DNA of 64,000 bases from Hippopus hippopus. Its lineage: Eukaryota; Mollusca; Bivalvia; Cardiida; Cardiidae. This document shows positions 1 to 10,190 of the stretch, in pieces; the first letter of the stretch is position 1, and the number at the start of each line of letters is the position of its first letter. The stretch spans positions 29,101,627 through 29,165,626 of the forward strand of contig OX328097.1 of the NCBI GenBank assembly GCA_946811185.2. The letters are read 5' to 3'. Both the position numbers and the translations under genes were made by a program. A model generated the notes under the pieces. The model saw nothing but the letters and a program-made list of their open reading frames with translations, did no database searches and was not told the DNA's origin.

Positions 1-1
1 T

Positions 2-820
2 GACTCCAGTGACATTAACACTACAGGGATCATGGCAAGTCACATTCAGCCACCAAGGTTTTGTGGGGACAGTGGAGCCAGAGCAGAAATCTGGCTCAGA
101 CACTATGAAATTTATGCTCACCTTACCAAGTTGAATGATGAAGCAAGGCTCATGATGCTTCCATTTTTTCTGGATGGAAAGGCTAAGAAATGGTTTGACG
201 CATTGCCGATGGATACCCAAGGGAATTAAGCCAGACTTACATCTGAACTCACAAAGAGGTTCAATGGTGATGACGGCCTGTCTCAAGGTCTTGGACTGTG
301 GGCCCTAAGAAAGCTTCCTGGTGAGTCCCTTGATGATTACTTTCTACGTGTTTAAAGCTTTTCTAGGGACAATGTTCCAGAACAATTCCTGGTTAGTGCA
401 GCAATGCAGGGCTTGACACCAGAGCTGAAGCAAATTGTCATGCCACAGCCTAACATAAGGACATTAGAGGACCTTCGTGTTGCCACAACCTTGGCAGAAA
501 GAACTTTAATGGCTACAGGAGCTAGTGTTTCGGCCTTGGAACAAGGCCCACATTTCATGAGAATCCTTATGGACCAAATCAAGGATCTGACTCTGGCCAT
601 CAAGACGCAGAATCAGCCTCAGGAGAAGCCACAGGACAGACCGGATACCAGACAGAGAAGACAAAGAGTTGCCTGCCGGAATTGTAGAGGTATGGTTTCT
701 CATAAATTAGAAAAATGTCCTGCCTTTAATCTTAAATGTGAGTACTATGGTGGTAGACATCACACTGAGGCTGTCTGTGAAAAGAAAGCGAGTGAGCTTA
801 ACTCATCCTCTAGGCAATAG
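2..820 (+). pseudogene. retroviral gag remnant (partial, two internal stops)
   Basis: One reading frame runs from the left edge to a TAG at 818-820, interrupted by in-frame TAA codons at 227-229 and 353-355. The frame reads as Gag on both sides of each stop, so they look like point damage to one gene. A possible initiator ATG is at 32, but the frame is also open upstream to the window edge. The N-terminal part looks like a Ty3-type capsid (KAKKWFDALP motif). The end has a cysteine/histidine-rich stretch resembling two zinc knuckles (CRNC...H...C, then KCEYYGGRHH), with a tyrosine where the second cysteine of the second knuckle is expected. Gag would package genomic RNA; this copy probably cannot make it. 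The frame is the same as that of pol. Confidence 0.8.
818..820 (+). other. in-frame TAG between gag and pol
   Basis: The context is CAA TAG GAA, and the same frame stays open from 821 to 5074. Gag and pol are therefore separated by a single stop rather than by a frameshift. Gammaretroviruses express Pol by readthrough of such a UAG; whether this site is read through or is another mutation cannot be decided from one copy. Confidence 0.6.
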
Positions 821-3800
821 GAACTCGCGTCTGTCTGTGAACGGAAATCGTCCACGGATAGGCACCCAAAATATGTGCATAGCAAACCCACAGAGAAAAG
901 TCATTGTGCTAAAACCAAGATTTCTGAAGAAGAGGTGTCTGTGGTCACCTCAATTACCAGAAACACAATTACTGTAAATATCCATAACAGAAACTTGCAG
1001 GTTTTGGTAGACAGCGGTGCCAGTGTGTCATGCTTAAGTAAAATTACTTTCGATAAATTTTGTAAAACAAACCAACTTAAACCTAAAATATCAAAACTAA
1101 GTAATGTTGTAGGCGTAGGTGGTGAAAGGCACTCAGTTTTTGGTGAAGTAGATTGCCCTGTCAATATTGATGGTCTCATTGTGCACCAAAAATTTGTAAT
1201 TGTTGAAAACTTACATCATGAAGTCATTTTGGGCTTGGACTTTATGGTTCAAAATCACGTAAAGATTGACTTCCACAACCGACTTTTGTCAGTTGGGGAG
1301 GATGCTGTTATTGTCTCTCTCTTATGTGATAGCCGGTTCGGGTATGCCAGGCCATCAAAGAGAGTGACAATAGCCTCTAACTCAGAAGTTATTGTGCCAG
1401 TGAGAGTTTCTGGAGTTAATAAAAATGACACCATCCTACTTGAGCCTGCAACTAACTTACATGAAATAATGTTGGCATCTGCAAGAACTCTTGTAAAAAC
1501 TAAAAATAGAGGAGCAAATTTAAGGATAATAAATCCAACAGATAAAACAATAAGTATTTCACCAAGAGTTGTGTTGGCAACTGTAAGTCCAATTGATAGT
1601 GCTGAAATCTACCCATTATGCAGTAATAAGCAAAGTAAAATTGTTTCAAACATTAACATAGATTCATGCACTGAAAGTACTACAAAAGATTTGAAGTTTG
1701 AAATAGACAATGCCAAATTATCAAAAACTGAAAAACAAGATCTTAATAAATTCTTATTTAAAAACAGTGATATTTTCTCAACATCTTTGGTTGATATTGG
1801 CAAGACAGATATATTCTCACATAAAATTGAAACTTTACCAGGTGCTCCACCTGTGCATTTGGCTCCACACAGGGTAGATCCAATCAAAAAGAAAGAAATT
1901 GAAAGGCAAACAGCAGAAATGGAGGATGGTGGACTGATTAGGCAATCTAATTCTGTTTGGCACTCTCCGGTTGTGCTAGTGAAAAAGAAAGATAACTCCT
2001 GGCGTTTTGCGATTGGCTATCGAAAATTAAATAGTATTACTATACCAATATCACACCCTCTCCCAAGAATTGAAGATGTATTTGATGCTCTTGGTGAGTC
2101 TAAAGCAACTATTTTCTCAACTTTAGATCTAAACTCAGCTTACTATCAAGTGGCATTAGACCCAGAAACCAGACATAAAGCAAGTTTTGTTACTCATGAG
2201 GGTGTTTATGAATTTTTCCGGATGCCATTTGGTCTCCGTAATGCGCCAATGAGTTTCCAGCTGCTGATGTCCATGGTTCTTAGAGGTTTAAACTGGAAAT
2301 ATGTGCTATGTTACATAGATGACATTTTAGTTTTCAGTCCTAACTTAGAAACACACATTACTCACTTAGATGAAGTTTTTCAAAGGTTAAGAGATGCTAA
2401 ACTAACTCTCAAACCTTCAAAATGCAAATTTGGAGTCGACAAAATTATGTTTCTAGGTCACATTTTATCTGAAAATGGGGTACAAGTAGACCCAAGCAAG
2501 ACTGAAAAAGTTCAAAATTTTCCTATACCTAAAACTCAAAAAGAACTCAGAGGTTTTCTAGGTTTATGTAATTACTATAGGAGATTTGTTTTGAACTATG
2601 CAAAACTCTGTGTCCCTCTGAACAAATTACTCAAAAAGGATGTTAAACGTAACTTCACAAACAGTGACTGGTCAGATGAGTGCCAAAAAGCTTTTGAAAC
2701 ATTGAAGAATGCATTAGTGAGTCCGCCTATATTGCGCTTTCCCGACATGAATAAGGACTTTATACTGACTACGGATGCTAGTGGTTCAGCAATTGGACAC
2801 ATCCTTGGTCAGTTAGATGATTCTGGTCGAGAGTGTGTTATTGCCTATGGTGGTAGGGCACTGCGACCAGAAGAAAGGAAATGGGGTGTCACAGATCTTG
2901 AATGTTTGGCAGTCATTGATGGGTTTGAAACCTACAAACATTACCTTTCATCTAGGAAAGTCACTGTTTACACTGATCATTCTTCACTAAATTATCTTTT
3001 ATCAAAGAAAATTCCCTCTGGTAGGCTCTACAGATGGGCACTAAAATTATCACCATATAACATAGAAATAAAACACAGAAAAGGTTTATTAAACCAAAAT
3101 GCTGACGCATTATCTAGACTTGATTATTCTCATCTATACGAGACTTATCAAACTAGCTTACCCAATGATCAATCTAATAATGCTCCAGCCACAATGATGA
3201 AAGTGCAAACAATTTCAGAACCAAATGAGGTTTTAGACTCAATTAGTCTGCTGTTTAATGACAATGGCACAAAGAAATGTGACACATCTAAAGACTTCAA
3301 ACATCCCAATGTAAAATCAAGTGCAACAAATGAGAAAGAATATTTAGAGACAGTTTTTGAATTCACGGATTTACCAGAACTAAACACAATTGATGAAGAA
3401 AACATCGTTCAGCTTCAAAGAAAATGTAATTTTTGTCTTGAGTTTATACACGCTCTTGAAGACAATAAGTACCCTGAAAATAGTGATCAGGCTAGAGCTA
3501 TTGCTGCACAGTGTGAAAGTCAATATGTGATGCAAGATAAAGTTCTTTATCATCTGTATACACCTAGGACTAAAAATTCAAATCCTCAACTTGACCCTGA
3601 CAGGATGATTCTTCAACTAGTTGTTCCTGAGAATTTAAGGAAAACCATTCTTGAAAATTATCATGACTGCAGGGCAGGTGGAGGGCACTTTGGCATTAAG
3701 AAAACATTTGCAGCAGTCAGACAAAAATACTTTTGGCCAAAAATGTGGCAGGAAATAAATGATTATGTTAAATCTTGTGATGTGTGTCAAAGGTCCAAAG

Positions 3801-5074
3801 TTGACAGAAAAGGTAACCATGTTCCTTTAAATCCCATTGCAGTAGGATCACGCTTTTCTAGGATCCACATTGATATCCTTTGTTCCTTGCCAAAAACAAA
3901 AGAAGGTTACCAGTACATCCTTCTCATAGTCGATAGTTTCACAAAGTGGACTGAATGCTTCCCTTTGAAAACACAGGAGGCATCTGAAATTGCCGACATT
4001 CTTTACAATGAGTTTAACACCAGATACGGTGCACCTAGATCAATCGTGTCTGATCGTGGTAGAAACTTCATGTCGAAACTTGTCAGTGCTTTGTGTGAAT
4101 TGTTTGAAATAAAACGTTTTCATACCAGTAGCTATCACCCGCAGACAAATGGGACCGTTGAAAGAGCTAATAGCACTTTACTTCAGACCATAAGGGCATA
4201 CATAGCTGAAGATCAAAGTAACTGGCCAAAGTTATTACCTAGTATCATGATGGCCTTTAGATCCATGCCAAACACTGAGTCAACAGGATATAGTCCCTAT
4301 GAAATGGTGTTTGGAGAAACCATGAATCTTCCAATTGATACTAGTTTAATACCGAAACAAACCTTGCCACAGTCAGTTCAGCAATACTTTGCCGAACTTA
4401 CTGACAGGTTGAAGGTTGTTTCAAAATTAGCAAAATTTAACCAAGAACGCAAACAATTGCAAGCAAAAGAACGCCATGATATTAAGGCAAAAGTTCCGAA
4501 TTTTAAGGTAGGGGATAAAGTTCTCTTAAAGCAAGACAAAACTCCCCAAGGCCAGTCCACTAAGCTAATTAATAAAAGAGATGGACCATATATTATCCAA
4601 GGTAAAGGACCTAACTTTACTTATAAAATTAGGCACTTAGGGACTGGCAAAGTACATAAATCTCTCATAAATGCTGCTCGGTTGACACTCTACAATCAAA
4701 GACAAACTGAAGCAGGCACAACTAATAGACAGGGCAGTGATGTGTCAGACACTCCAACTGACCCTGAAACCCCTGAACAAAATCACTCTCAGTTGACAAC
4801 TGACAGTGAACCAAATGAAACCGGACCCACTACAGCTGAACCAATTGATGAAAACCAGGATCAGCGCAGCTTGACTTCAATAAAAATAATTGGGGCAAGC
4901 AGAAAAGGTGGAGTCCAAAGATTTCGAATTCAATATGATGATGGTCACAGGGTATGGAAGTACAAAAATGAACTTCCTACCCCTGCCATTCATGACTACC
5001 TGCAAAAATTTAACAGGACAGGTAGAAAACGTAAACGCAAAAAACAAAAATTTTTCATTCAAAGTCAGCAGTAA
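821..5074 (+). CDS. pol: retroviral Pol polyprotein (PR-RT-RNase H-integrase)
   Basis: About 1,417 residues are open with no obvious initiator, so Pol is likely made as a Gag-Pol fusion. Domains in order: an aspartic protease with VLVDSGASVSCLS near 1004; reverse transcriptase with FSTLDLNSAYYQV, GLRNAPMSFQ and the catalytic YIDDILVF near 2313; RNase H with LTTDASGSAIG near 2765 and NQNADALSR near 3093; a zinc-binding HHCC region ending CDVCQRSK; and an integrase core with D in HIDIL, D in SDRGRNFMS and E in TNGTVERAN. A GPY/F-like segment (GPYIIQGKGPNFTYKI) follows. The tail (GASRKGGVQRF...) could be a chromodomain-like or DNA-binding extension. All catalytic residues I checked are present and there is no stop until TAA at 5072-5074. 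Family and domain order are clear; activity is not shown. Confidence 0.95.
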   Translation, partial: ELASVCERKSSTDRHPKYVHSKPTEKSHCAKTKISEEEVSVVTSITRNTITVNIHNRNLQVLVDSGASVSCLSKITFDKFCKTNQLKPKISKLSNVVGVGGERHSVFGEVDCPVNIDGLIVHQKFVIVENLHHEVILGLDFMVQNHVKIDFHNRLLSVGEDAVIVSLLCDSRFGYARPSKRVTIASNSEVIVPVRVSGVNKNDTILLEPATNLHEIMLASARTLVKTKNRGANLRIINPTDKTISISPRVVLATVSPIDSAEIYPLCSNKQSKIVSNINIDSCTESTTKDLKFEIDNAKLSKTEKQDLNKFLFKNSDIFSTSLVDIGKTDIFSHKIETLPGAPPVHLAPHRVDPIKKKEIERQTAEMEDGGLIRQSNSVWHSPVVLVKKKDNSWRFAIGYRKLNSITIPISHPLPRIEDVFDALGESKATIFSTLDLNSAYYQVALDPETRHKASFVTHEGVYEFFRMPFGLRNAPMSFQLLMSMVLRGLNWKYVLCYIDDILVFSPNLETHITHLDEVFQRLRDAKLTLKPSKCKFGVDKIMFLGHILSENGVQVDPSKTEKVQNFPIPKTQKELRGFLGLCNYYRRFVLNYAKLCVPLNKLLKKDVKRNFTNSDWSDECQKAFETLKNALVSPPILRFPDMNKDFILTTDASGSAIGHILGQLDDSGRECVIAYGGRALRPEERKWGVTDLECLAVIDGFETYKHYLSSRKVTVYTDHSSLNYLLSKKIPSGRLYRWALKLSPYNIEIKHRKGLLNQNADALSRLDYSHLYETYQTSLPNDQSNNAPATMMKVQTISEPNEVLDSISLLFNDNGTKKCDTSKDFKHPNVKSSATNEKEYLETVFEFTDLPELNTIDEENIVQLQRKCNFCLEFIHALEDNKYPENSDQARAIAAQCESQYVMQDKVLYHLYTPRTKNSNPQLDPDRMILQLVVPENLRKTILENYHDCRAGGGHFGIKKTFAAVRQKYFWPKMWQEINDYVKSCDVCQRSKVDRKGNHVPLNPIAVGSRFSRIHIDILCSLPKTKEGYQYILLIVDSFTKWTECFPLKTQEASEIADILYNEFNTRYGAPRSIVSDRGRNFMSKLVSALCELFEIKRFHTSSYHPQTNGTVERANSTLLQTIRAYIAEDQSNWPKLLPSIMMAFRSMPNTESTGYSPYEMVFGETMNLPIDTSLIPKQTLPQSVQQYFAELTDRLKVVSKLAKFNQERKQLQAKERHDIKAKVPNFKVGDKVLLKQDKTPQGQSTKLINKRDGPYIIQGKGPNFTYKIRHLGTGKVHKSLINAARLTLYNQRQTEAGTTNRQGSDVSDTPTDPETPEQNHSQLTTDSEPNETGPTTAEPIDENQDQRSLTSIKIIGASRKGGVQRFRIQYDDGHRVWKYKNELPTPAIHDYLQKFNRTGRKRKRKKQKFFIQSQQ

Positions 5075-5240
5075 CTAACTGATCTCTTCTCTTGCTTTTG
5101 TGGTTGAGCTCTCCTACATGGCGCCAATCTCTATCTTTCCTATGTCTATCAGTACAAAGTGCCTGTTTTTTTTTTAGTCTAGCAACCCTCTTGTTGTGAA
5201 ACAAATTCTCTCTTTCTCTGACTCAAAACTGGCACTTTGT

Positions 5241-5255
5241 CATTCTTCCTTTCAG
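5241..5255 (+). promoter_or_regulatory. env: candidate 3' splice acceptor for env mRNA
   Basis: A pyrimidine-rich run ends in TTTCAG 24 bases before the first in-frame env ATG (5279). A subgenomic env mRNA would join the leader exon (see 8294-8356) to this site. A short out-of-frame ATG at 5272 would lie just upstream of the env start in that mRNA. Confidence 0.5.
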
Positions 5256-5278
5256 GACTCCTCAACCACGAATGGCTA

Positions 5279-7624
5279 ATGAGTTTGTTGATCATTTTGC
5301 TTGCTGTTCAACCCTCAAAGACTGATTCTGACATCCATCGTATGAATTATGGAGTCGTGTTTGAACATCAACAGAACCTGCATCTTTCACAAGATTATTG
5401 GTATCATACGTATCAAATCCAGTTACCAAAATTTCAGAACATTTCCAAACTTCCAGTCTGCAGTAACAACAACAGAACATGCATTCTGATTTCTCATGTT
5501 ATTTCACAATTGAATACTATCAGATCTGAAACAGAGGCTCACCTTAACAATACCATAAATACCATTATGACTCTGATTCCAGAAACAAAAATTCACAGGT
5601 CTAGATCAAGACGATCCCTCCTCCCATTTATTGGTAAATTGTCCAAGGGGTTGTTTGGAACTGCAACTATGGATGATGTCAACATATTGGCTAACCACAT
5701 GAACAAGCTAACAGCTTTTAATGAGAAACTTTCTAAAGCTCTTACTCAACAGGCAAACCATTTGAGTTCTTACATGTCATCTGCAAATCATAGAATGGAC
5801 AACCTTATGGCAGGAATAAAAGACAACATGTTAGCAATTAAGTTCGTACAGGCTCAAGTCTTTGCCTCAGAATCTGCTTTGGAACAAACAATTGATTACA
5901 TAATGAGTATTTTGATAGAACAAACTCATTCTGCTAGTAAACTTAATCATGAAATTGATATACTCAACCTTGGTATAACCGACCTTGACAACAACAAACT
6001 TTCACCTCTTCTAATACCAGAAGAGACCCTTCTCAGTTCAGTGACTGATATCCAGAACATATTACAAACCAAATACAATGGTTTTCATCTGGTATATACA
6101 GACATTCTTGATGTGTATAAATATGTAAAGTTTTTGTACGCAAGAAATGGTACAAATCTTTATGTAACTATTAAAATCCCAATCTCTCATTTTGAAAAAT
6201 CATTTAAGCAATATAAAATCAGATCCTTGCCTGTGCCAGTAAATGCCACATCTCCCCATGCTACTCAATTACTGGATCTTCCAGATTACTTTGTCATTAG
6301 TCATGACCAGCAATACTATGCTACCCTTAACTTCGCAGATTTGGATAATTGTGTTGGGGATGAGCCAACATATTGTATGACTAATTTCCCACTTATACCA
6401 GTTACTACAAAATCTTGTCTATTGGCTTTGTTTGCAAATGATAAGGAACAAGTCATTTCAAAATGTGATTTTAGATTTGTCCATGATATCATTCAACCCG
6501 ATGTTATTAAAATTTCTTCACATTCCGTGGTTCTGTATCGTACCTCATTGGTTGCTATGCAGTGTGTAAATGAACACAAAATGGTAAAAGGATGTGATTT
6601 CTGCATATTCAACATTCCATGTAAATGCTCAATCTCAGCCAGTACCTTTTATATGGCCCCTAGGTTAGCAGGGTGTCACCTCCATGATAATTCAACAACT
6701 AAAATGCATCCAGTCAATTTGGCATTGTTGCAGCATTTCTTTGATACATCCTTTGTTAAAAACATTTTTGCTGACACGACATTTCAAACAGCTGTAAATG
6801 TCAGTATTCCACACATGAAATTTTTCAGCCATGAAATGTCAGATGTCATTGCAGCTGACAAAAAGGCACATTTAAGCTTAGCAAAACTAGCAAAAGCAAC
6901 AAAGAATGATGCAGTGATATTTCAGTCCTTATCAGAACCACTATTAGATGGTACAATAACACTTGATGATAAGTGGCCAAGTGTGGATAACATACTCATA
7001 TACTGTTCAATTGGTATGATTATTCTTTTAACCATTGTTTCCTTTGGTGTCATACTAAAATTGAGAAAAGTAGCCATTATTCTAGCTACTCTGCAACACT
7101 CAAAATCATCTAATGCTCTTGTAACAAAAGTACCTTCTTTTATCTATGAGAAATCTCCTCCAGGTTCTCCTGAAGAGAATTCTGTAGATCTTAACATAGA
7201 ATTGTCATTTGATCATGCAAACTTCATTCTGCTGTGGATAATGATTCTGTTTCTAATGGTATGGATTGTCAAACTATACAATTCAAGAACATCTAAACTA
7301 CTTCTCGAAGTCACCAACGAATCCCATAATGTTTTCATTGAAGTTATGGCATTGCCTATTTGCCAAGCAAGTTTCAAAGTGGATGTTCCCTTTGACATCA
7401 GTAATCTTATGGTACATGGAACTATGAAACCAAAGCTTACAGTATCTTGGTCAAACTTTGCAGTACAAAATTTGCAAACAAACAAAATTGTCTGTGTTCC
7501 TCATGAAATACCGGTCTCCATTTTTAAGGCATTTAAACTTCGTAAATTTCTTCAACAACCTTATCATGTTTTTGTATATCAAACCCACAATGGCTATACC
7601 ATCACTCCGCTGCGTCAAAATTAA
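5279..7624 (+). CDS. env: retroviral envelope-like glycoprotein (F-type)
   Basis: The frame is open further upstream, but 5279 is the first ATG; it gives 781 residues starting MSLLIILLAVQ, a signal-peptide-like hydrophobic start. Near residue 112 is a basic RSRSRR cleavage site followed by SLLPFIGKLSKGLFGT, the arrangement of the furin site plus fusion peptide in baculovirus F and insect errantivirus Env proteins. A long helical, Asn/Gln-rich stretch follows, then a Cys-rich domain. Two hydrophobic segments lie near residues 577-597 (IYCSIGMIILLTIVSFG) and 648-668 (FILLWIMILFLMVWIV), leaving a tail of roughly 110 residues. N-glycosylation sequons occur in the N-terminal part. The frame is uninterrupted. 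The role (membrane fusion, cell-to-cell spread) is inferred from architecture. Confidence 0.85.
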   Translation: MSLLIILLAVQPSKTDSDIHRMNYGVVFEHQQNLHLSQDYWYHTYQIQLPKFQNISKLPVCSNNNRTCILISHVISQLNTIRSETEAHLNNTINTIMTLIPETKIHRSRSRRSLLPFIGKLSKGLFGTATMDDVNILANHMNKLTAFNEKLSKALTQQANHLSSYMSSANHRMDNLMAGIKDNMLAIKFVQAQVFASESALEQTIDYIMSILIEQTHSASKLNHEIDILNLGITDLDNNKLSPLLIPEETLLSSVTDIQNILQTKYNGFHLVYTDILDVYKYVKFLYARNGTNLYVTIKIPISHFEKSFKQYKIRSLPVPVNATSPHATQLLDLPDYFVISHDQQYYATLNFADLDNCVGDEPTYCMTNFPLIPVTTKSCLLALFANDKEQVISKCDFRFVHDIIQPDVIKISSHSVVLYRTSLVAMQCVNEHKMVKGCDFCIFNIPCKCSISASTFYMAPRLAGCHLHDNSTTKMHPVNLALLQHFFDTSFVKNIFADTTFQTAVNVSIPHMKFFSHEMSDVIAADKKAHLSLAKLAKATKNDAVIFQSLSEPLLDGTITLDDKWPSVDNILIYCSIGMIILLTIVSFGVILKLRKVAIILATLQHSKSSNALVTKVPSFIYEKSPPGSPEENSVDLNIELSFDHANFILLWIMILFLMVWIVKLYNSRTSKLLLEVTNESHNVFIEVMALPICQASFKVDVPFDISNLMVHGTMKPKLTVSWSNFAVQNLQTNKIVCVPHEIPVSIFKAFKLRKFLQQPYHVFVYQTHNGYTITPLRQN

Positions 7625-7884
7625 TTTTTGAGACAGGACATTTTTCTAACACCAGAGAAATACCATCCTCATTTTATTATTTGTTGTATTTTCTGTATTT
7701 GTATATGTGATTTTATGTTCATAAAAATAGAATTCATGTTTTCATTGTACCACAATTGTATGTTGTTCACGGTTGTTACATGTATTTCTGTAGTTTTATG
7801 TGTTCTCATTTTCAACTTGGTGTTTTGTATTTTCATTCATGTAAACTTTGGGGACCAAAGTCTCTAAACTAGGGGGAAATATAA
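7625..7884 (+). other. post-env spacer and polypurine-tract candidate
   Basis: The env frame stays open after its stop for about 80 further codons. They are T-rich and hydrophobic in composition, which I take as chance rather than a gene. At 7869-7881 a purine run (CTAGGGGGAAATA type) precedes TG at 7885 and could be the polypurine tract next to the 3' LTR. Confidence 0.4.
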
Positions 7885-8266
7885 TGCCCCATGTTTTTGT
7901 CATTTATTATTTTCAAAAAAAAAAGGTAAAAAAATTTCCTTTTCTCACAGTCTTTGTTAACAAAGGTATCAATGTCTGCCTCTGGGAACTATAAATTTCC
8001 TTTGATAAAAACAATCTTTTGATAGCCAAACCCATTGTTGTCTGATTAGTTGTTTCAAGGTATTGAAAATGTCCTTTGATAATAATCTATGTTTGGATAA
8101 TAAATCTGCCATGTGAGATATTACCTATTGTCTCAACAAGCTGTGAAAATCTTTTTACTTTGAACTTAAATATTTCATTGATTGTTTAATGACTTCTGTC
8201 TCACACCCTCTCAGATTCTGGAGACAGAATAAGTAAAAGTCATTTTGACACATGTCACCTGGAAGA

Positions 8267-8274
8267 TATAAAAG
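8267..8274 (+). promoter_or_regulatory. TATA box (TATAAAAG) of the LTR promoter
   Basis: A canonical TATAAAAG lies 27 bases upstream of 8294, the exact start of the 63-bp repeated segment. This supports 8294 as the transcription start (start of R). Confidence 0.6.
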
Positions 8275-8293
8275 TGGTCCGTTTTAGTGAAGC

Positions 8294-8356
8294 ACCATGC
8301 AATTGGGCTTTGAGAATTAAACATATCGGATCAACAGTGTTTTATATCTTTTCCAG
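8294..8356 (+). repeat. 63-bp direct repeat, copy 1: putative leader exon
   Basis: The segment starts about 27 bases after the TATA box and ends CCAG, immediately followed by GTATGT, a good 5' splice donor. It therefore has the exact span expected of a non-coding leader exon. An ATTAAA motif lies inside it. Confidence 0.6.
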
Positions 8357-8876
8357 GTATGTAACTTTAATTTTCGAAATGTTGTTCTTTTTGTTGATAA
8401 ATCATTTTCAGTAAAGTTCTTAAAAAGTTTGTAATAGAATTATGACTTTCTATTTTTCACTATGATTTTTTTTTTACTTAACTATGTATGTGACTGTATA
8501 ATTCTTTCACTACTACATTTAAGTAGCCTCTTAACATTGCTTACTGAAATTCTGATTCTTGCTGTAGAAGATTCTTCCTATAAGATGGGATACATCACTG
8601 CAAAACATTAAAATCTAAAATGTCATCTGTTGTGTTGTATTAATGCAATATACTCCTTTAGCTGTATGTTAAAAGCTAACCATATTTGATTTTTGTTTGA
8701 AATATGATTTTTGTATAATGAAGTCTGTCTTGAGTTACTGATGAACAAATATGCATTAGTGAAATACACTTTCATAAATCACATATTTGCTGTCATCGGT
8801 TAACCTTTCACATGATATATTTTAGCGAGTTTTCCCCAAATTTCAAAATTTGTATTCTGTAATTTGTTTGTTTATT

Positions 8877-8939
8877 ACCATGCAATTGGGCTTTGAGAAT
8901 TAAACATATCGGATCAACAGTGTTTTATATCTTTTCCAG
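8877..8939 (+). repeat. 63-bp direct repeat, copy 2, without the donor
   Basis: By eye it is identical to 8294-8356 over all 63 bases. Here the final CAG is followed by CAACTTTTTC instead of GTATGT, so the splice donor is missing and the similarity stops at the exon border. Confidence 0.75.
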
Positions 8940-9959
8940 CAACTTTTTCATCAGCCTGCCATTTTCCTCCAATGGAGATATAGTTCACTCACTATACCTA
9001 TCTATATTTTGTTTTGTCACTGGCCACGACGTTTGTTACACCAGCACTACTTAAAGTCGTCCAATCCATTCACTCAATTCCCACCCTGTATCCACGGCAT
9101 TAAATTAATCCATTTGTCCATATATTGAACCAAAGAAGCATGGTATTGTCTGGATTCATCAAATTATGGAACCAAACTGTGTTTATATTAATGCATTTGT
9201 CCATATATTGAACCAAAGAAGCATGGTATGGTTTGGATTCATCAAATTATTGAACCAAACTGCATTTGTTTTAATTCATTTTTCCTTATATTGAACCAAA
9301 GAACCATGATATGCTTTCATTTAGACATTATATTAATCGAAAATTCCTTTTTATTATTCCAATCGAACTATATATTGAACCAACTGTTCTTATATCATAC
9401 CAAATTAATCATATATGGATTCAACTTGACAACATATTACACGAAGTTTGCTTTGTGTTAAACCAACCGATAATGTATTACACCGCTCTATCTTTATATT
9501 GATTCGCTTTACCTTTATATTGATTCGTTTCGTCTTTATATCGTTACTAGCTCGGGAGTTTTTTATACTAACACCGGAGAAAAACCCGCGCTTGGTCGAA
9601 AATGATGACAAAGCATTTTCCCTTTCACCTTAGAGCGCTAAATAAATGCATAGGCCCTTTTCATTTAAAAAAGAACTATCCAAAATATTTCCGTTTCATT
9701 GTTGCTTTTGCCAGGATGTGTAATAAGGTAGCAGACAGTGAAGATCCAAGATCAGACTGCGCAAAAACAACTATTGAAGACAATAGAAGATCAAGATCAG
9801 ACTTTCCTTTGAATGCAATACAGATCGATTTCACAGACATATATGTCTAAGATCTTAATTGTCTATTTATTTAGGATATAAAAAAAAAAAAAACGGCCAC
9901 GAAATTGTAATGTTTGGACATTGTTTCTCTGACCAGGGACCAAAACTGAGTCTTTTAAT

Positions 9960-10190
9960 TCTTAACCAAACTATCCCGTCTTTGATGACCCCGAGAAAAA
10001 CGGCTGTTTAAAACATTGTAGAAAAAGGAAAATTGCAGATAACCATCATTTCTCCTTTTCCCTCAATGTTTTTTTTTTTTTTTTAACCCTTTCAACGATT
10101 CAGATCAGCAATTGGTCTACATTTGATTCGTCACATGCGAACGCTTTTCATTTGGACAAGTCTAAAATTACATCATTTGGTACAGGGATG
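9960..10190. repeat. C-family palindromic element (diverged)
   Basis: It holds GACCCCGAGAAAAACGGC, AACATTGTAGAAAAAGG and, after the centre, TTTCTCCTTTTCCCTCAATG and TTTGGACAAGTCTAAAATT, in the order typical of family C. It sits in the loop of the foldback element. Confidence 0.55.

Larger units (their letters stand above)
1..8941 (+). mobile_element. Ty3/gypsy-type endogenous retrovirus, 5' end outside window
   Basis: Gag remnant, protease-RT-RNase H-integrase polyprotein, an envelope-like gene and a promoter-bearing terminal region lie in retroviral order on one strand. Gag is broken by stops, while pol and env are fully open, so this copy is young but probably not autonomous. The 5' LTR and primer-binding site lie left of base 1. 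The 3' limit is uncertain: 8941 is the end of the last recognisable element-derived repeat. A Ty3/gypsy group with a baculovirus-F-like envelope (errantivirus-like) fits best; the precise clade needs an RT tree. Confidence 0.9.
7885..8941 (+). repeat. 3' LTR region of the endogenous retrovirus (limits uncertain)
   Basis: This stretch follows the polypurine-like run and contains a TATA box with a plausible start site, as expected of U3-R. The left limit is a guess at TG 7885. The right limit is unknown because the 5' LTR is not in the window to compare. Confidence 0.5.

Noticed and set aside
7628..7867. Possible small membrane protein after env
   Set aside because: It is the same frame as env beyond its stop, has no start codon and is T-rich; no second evidence for a gene.
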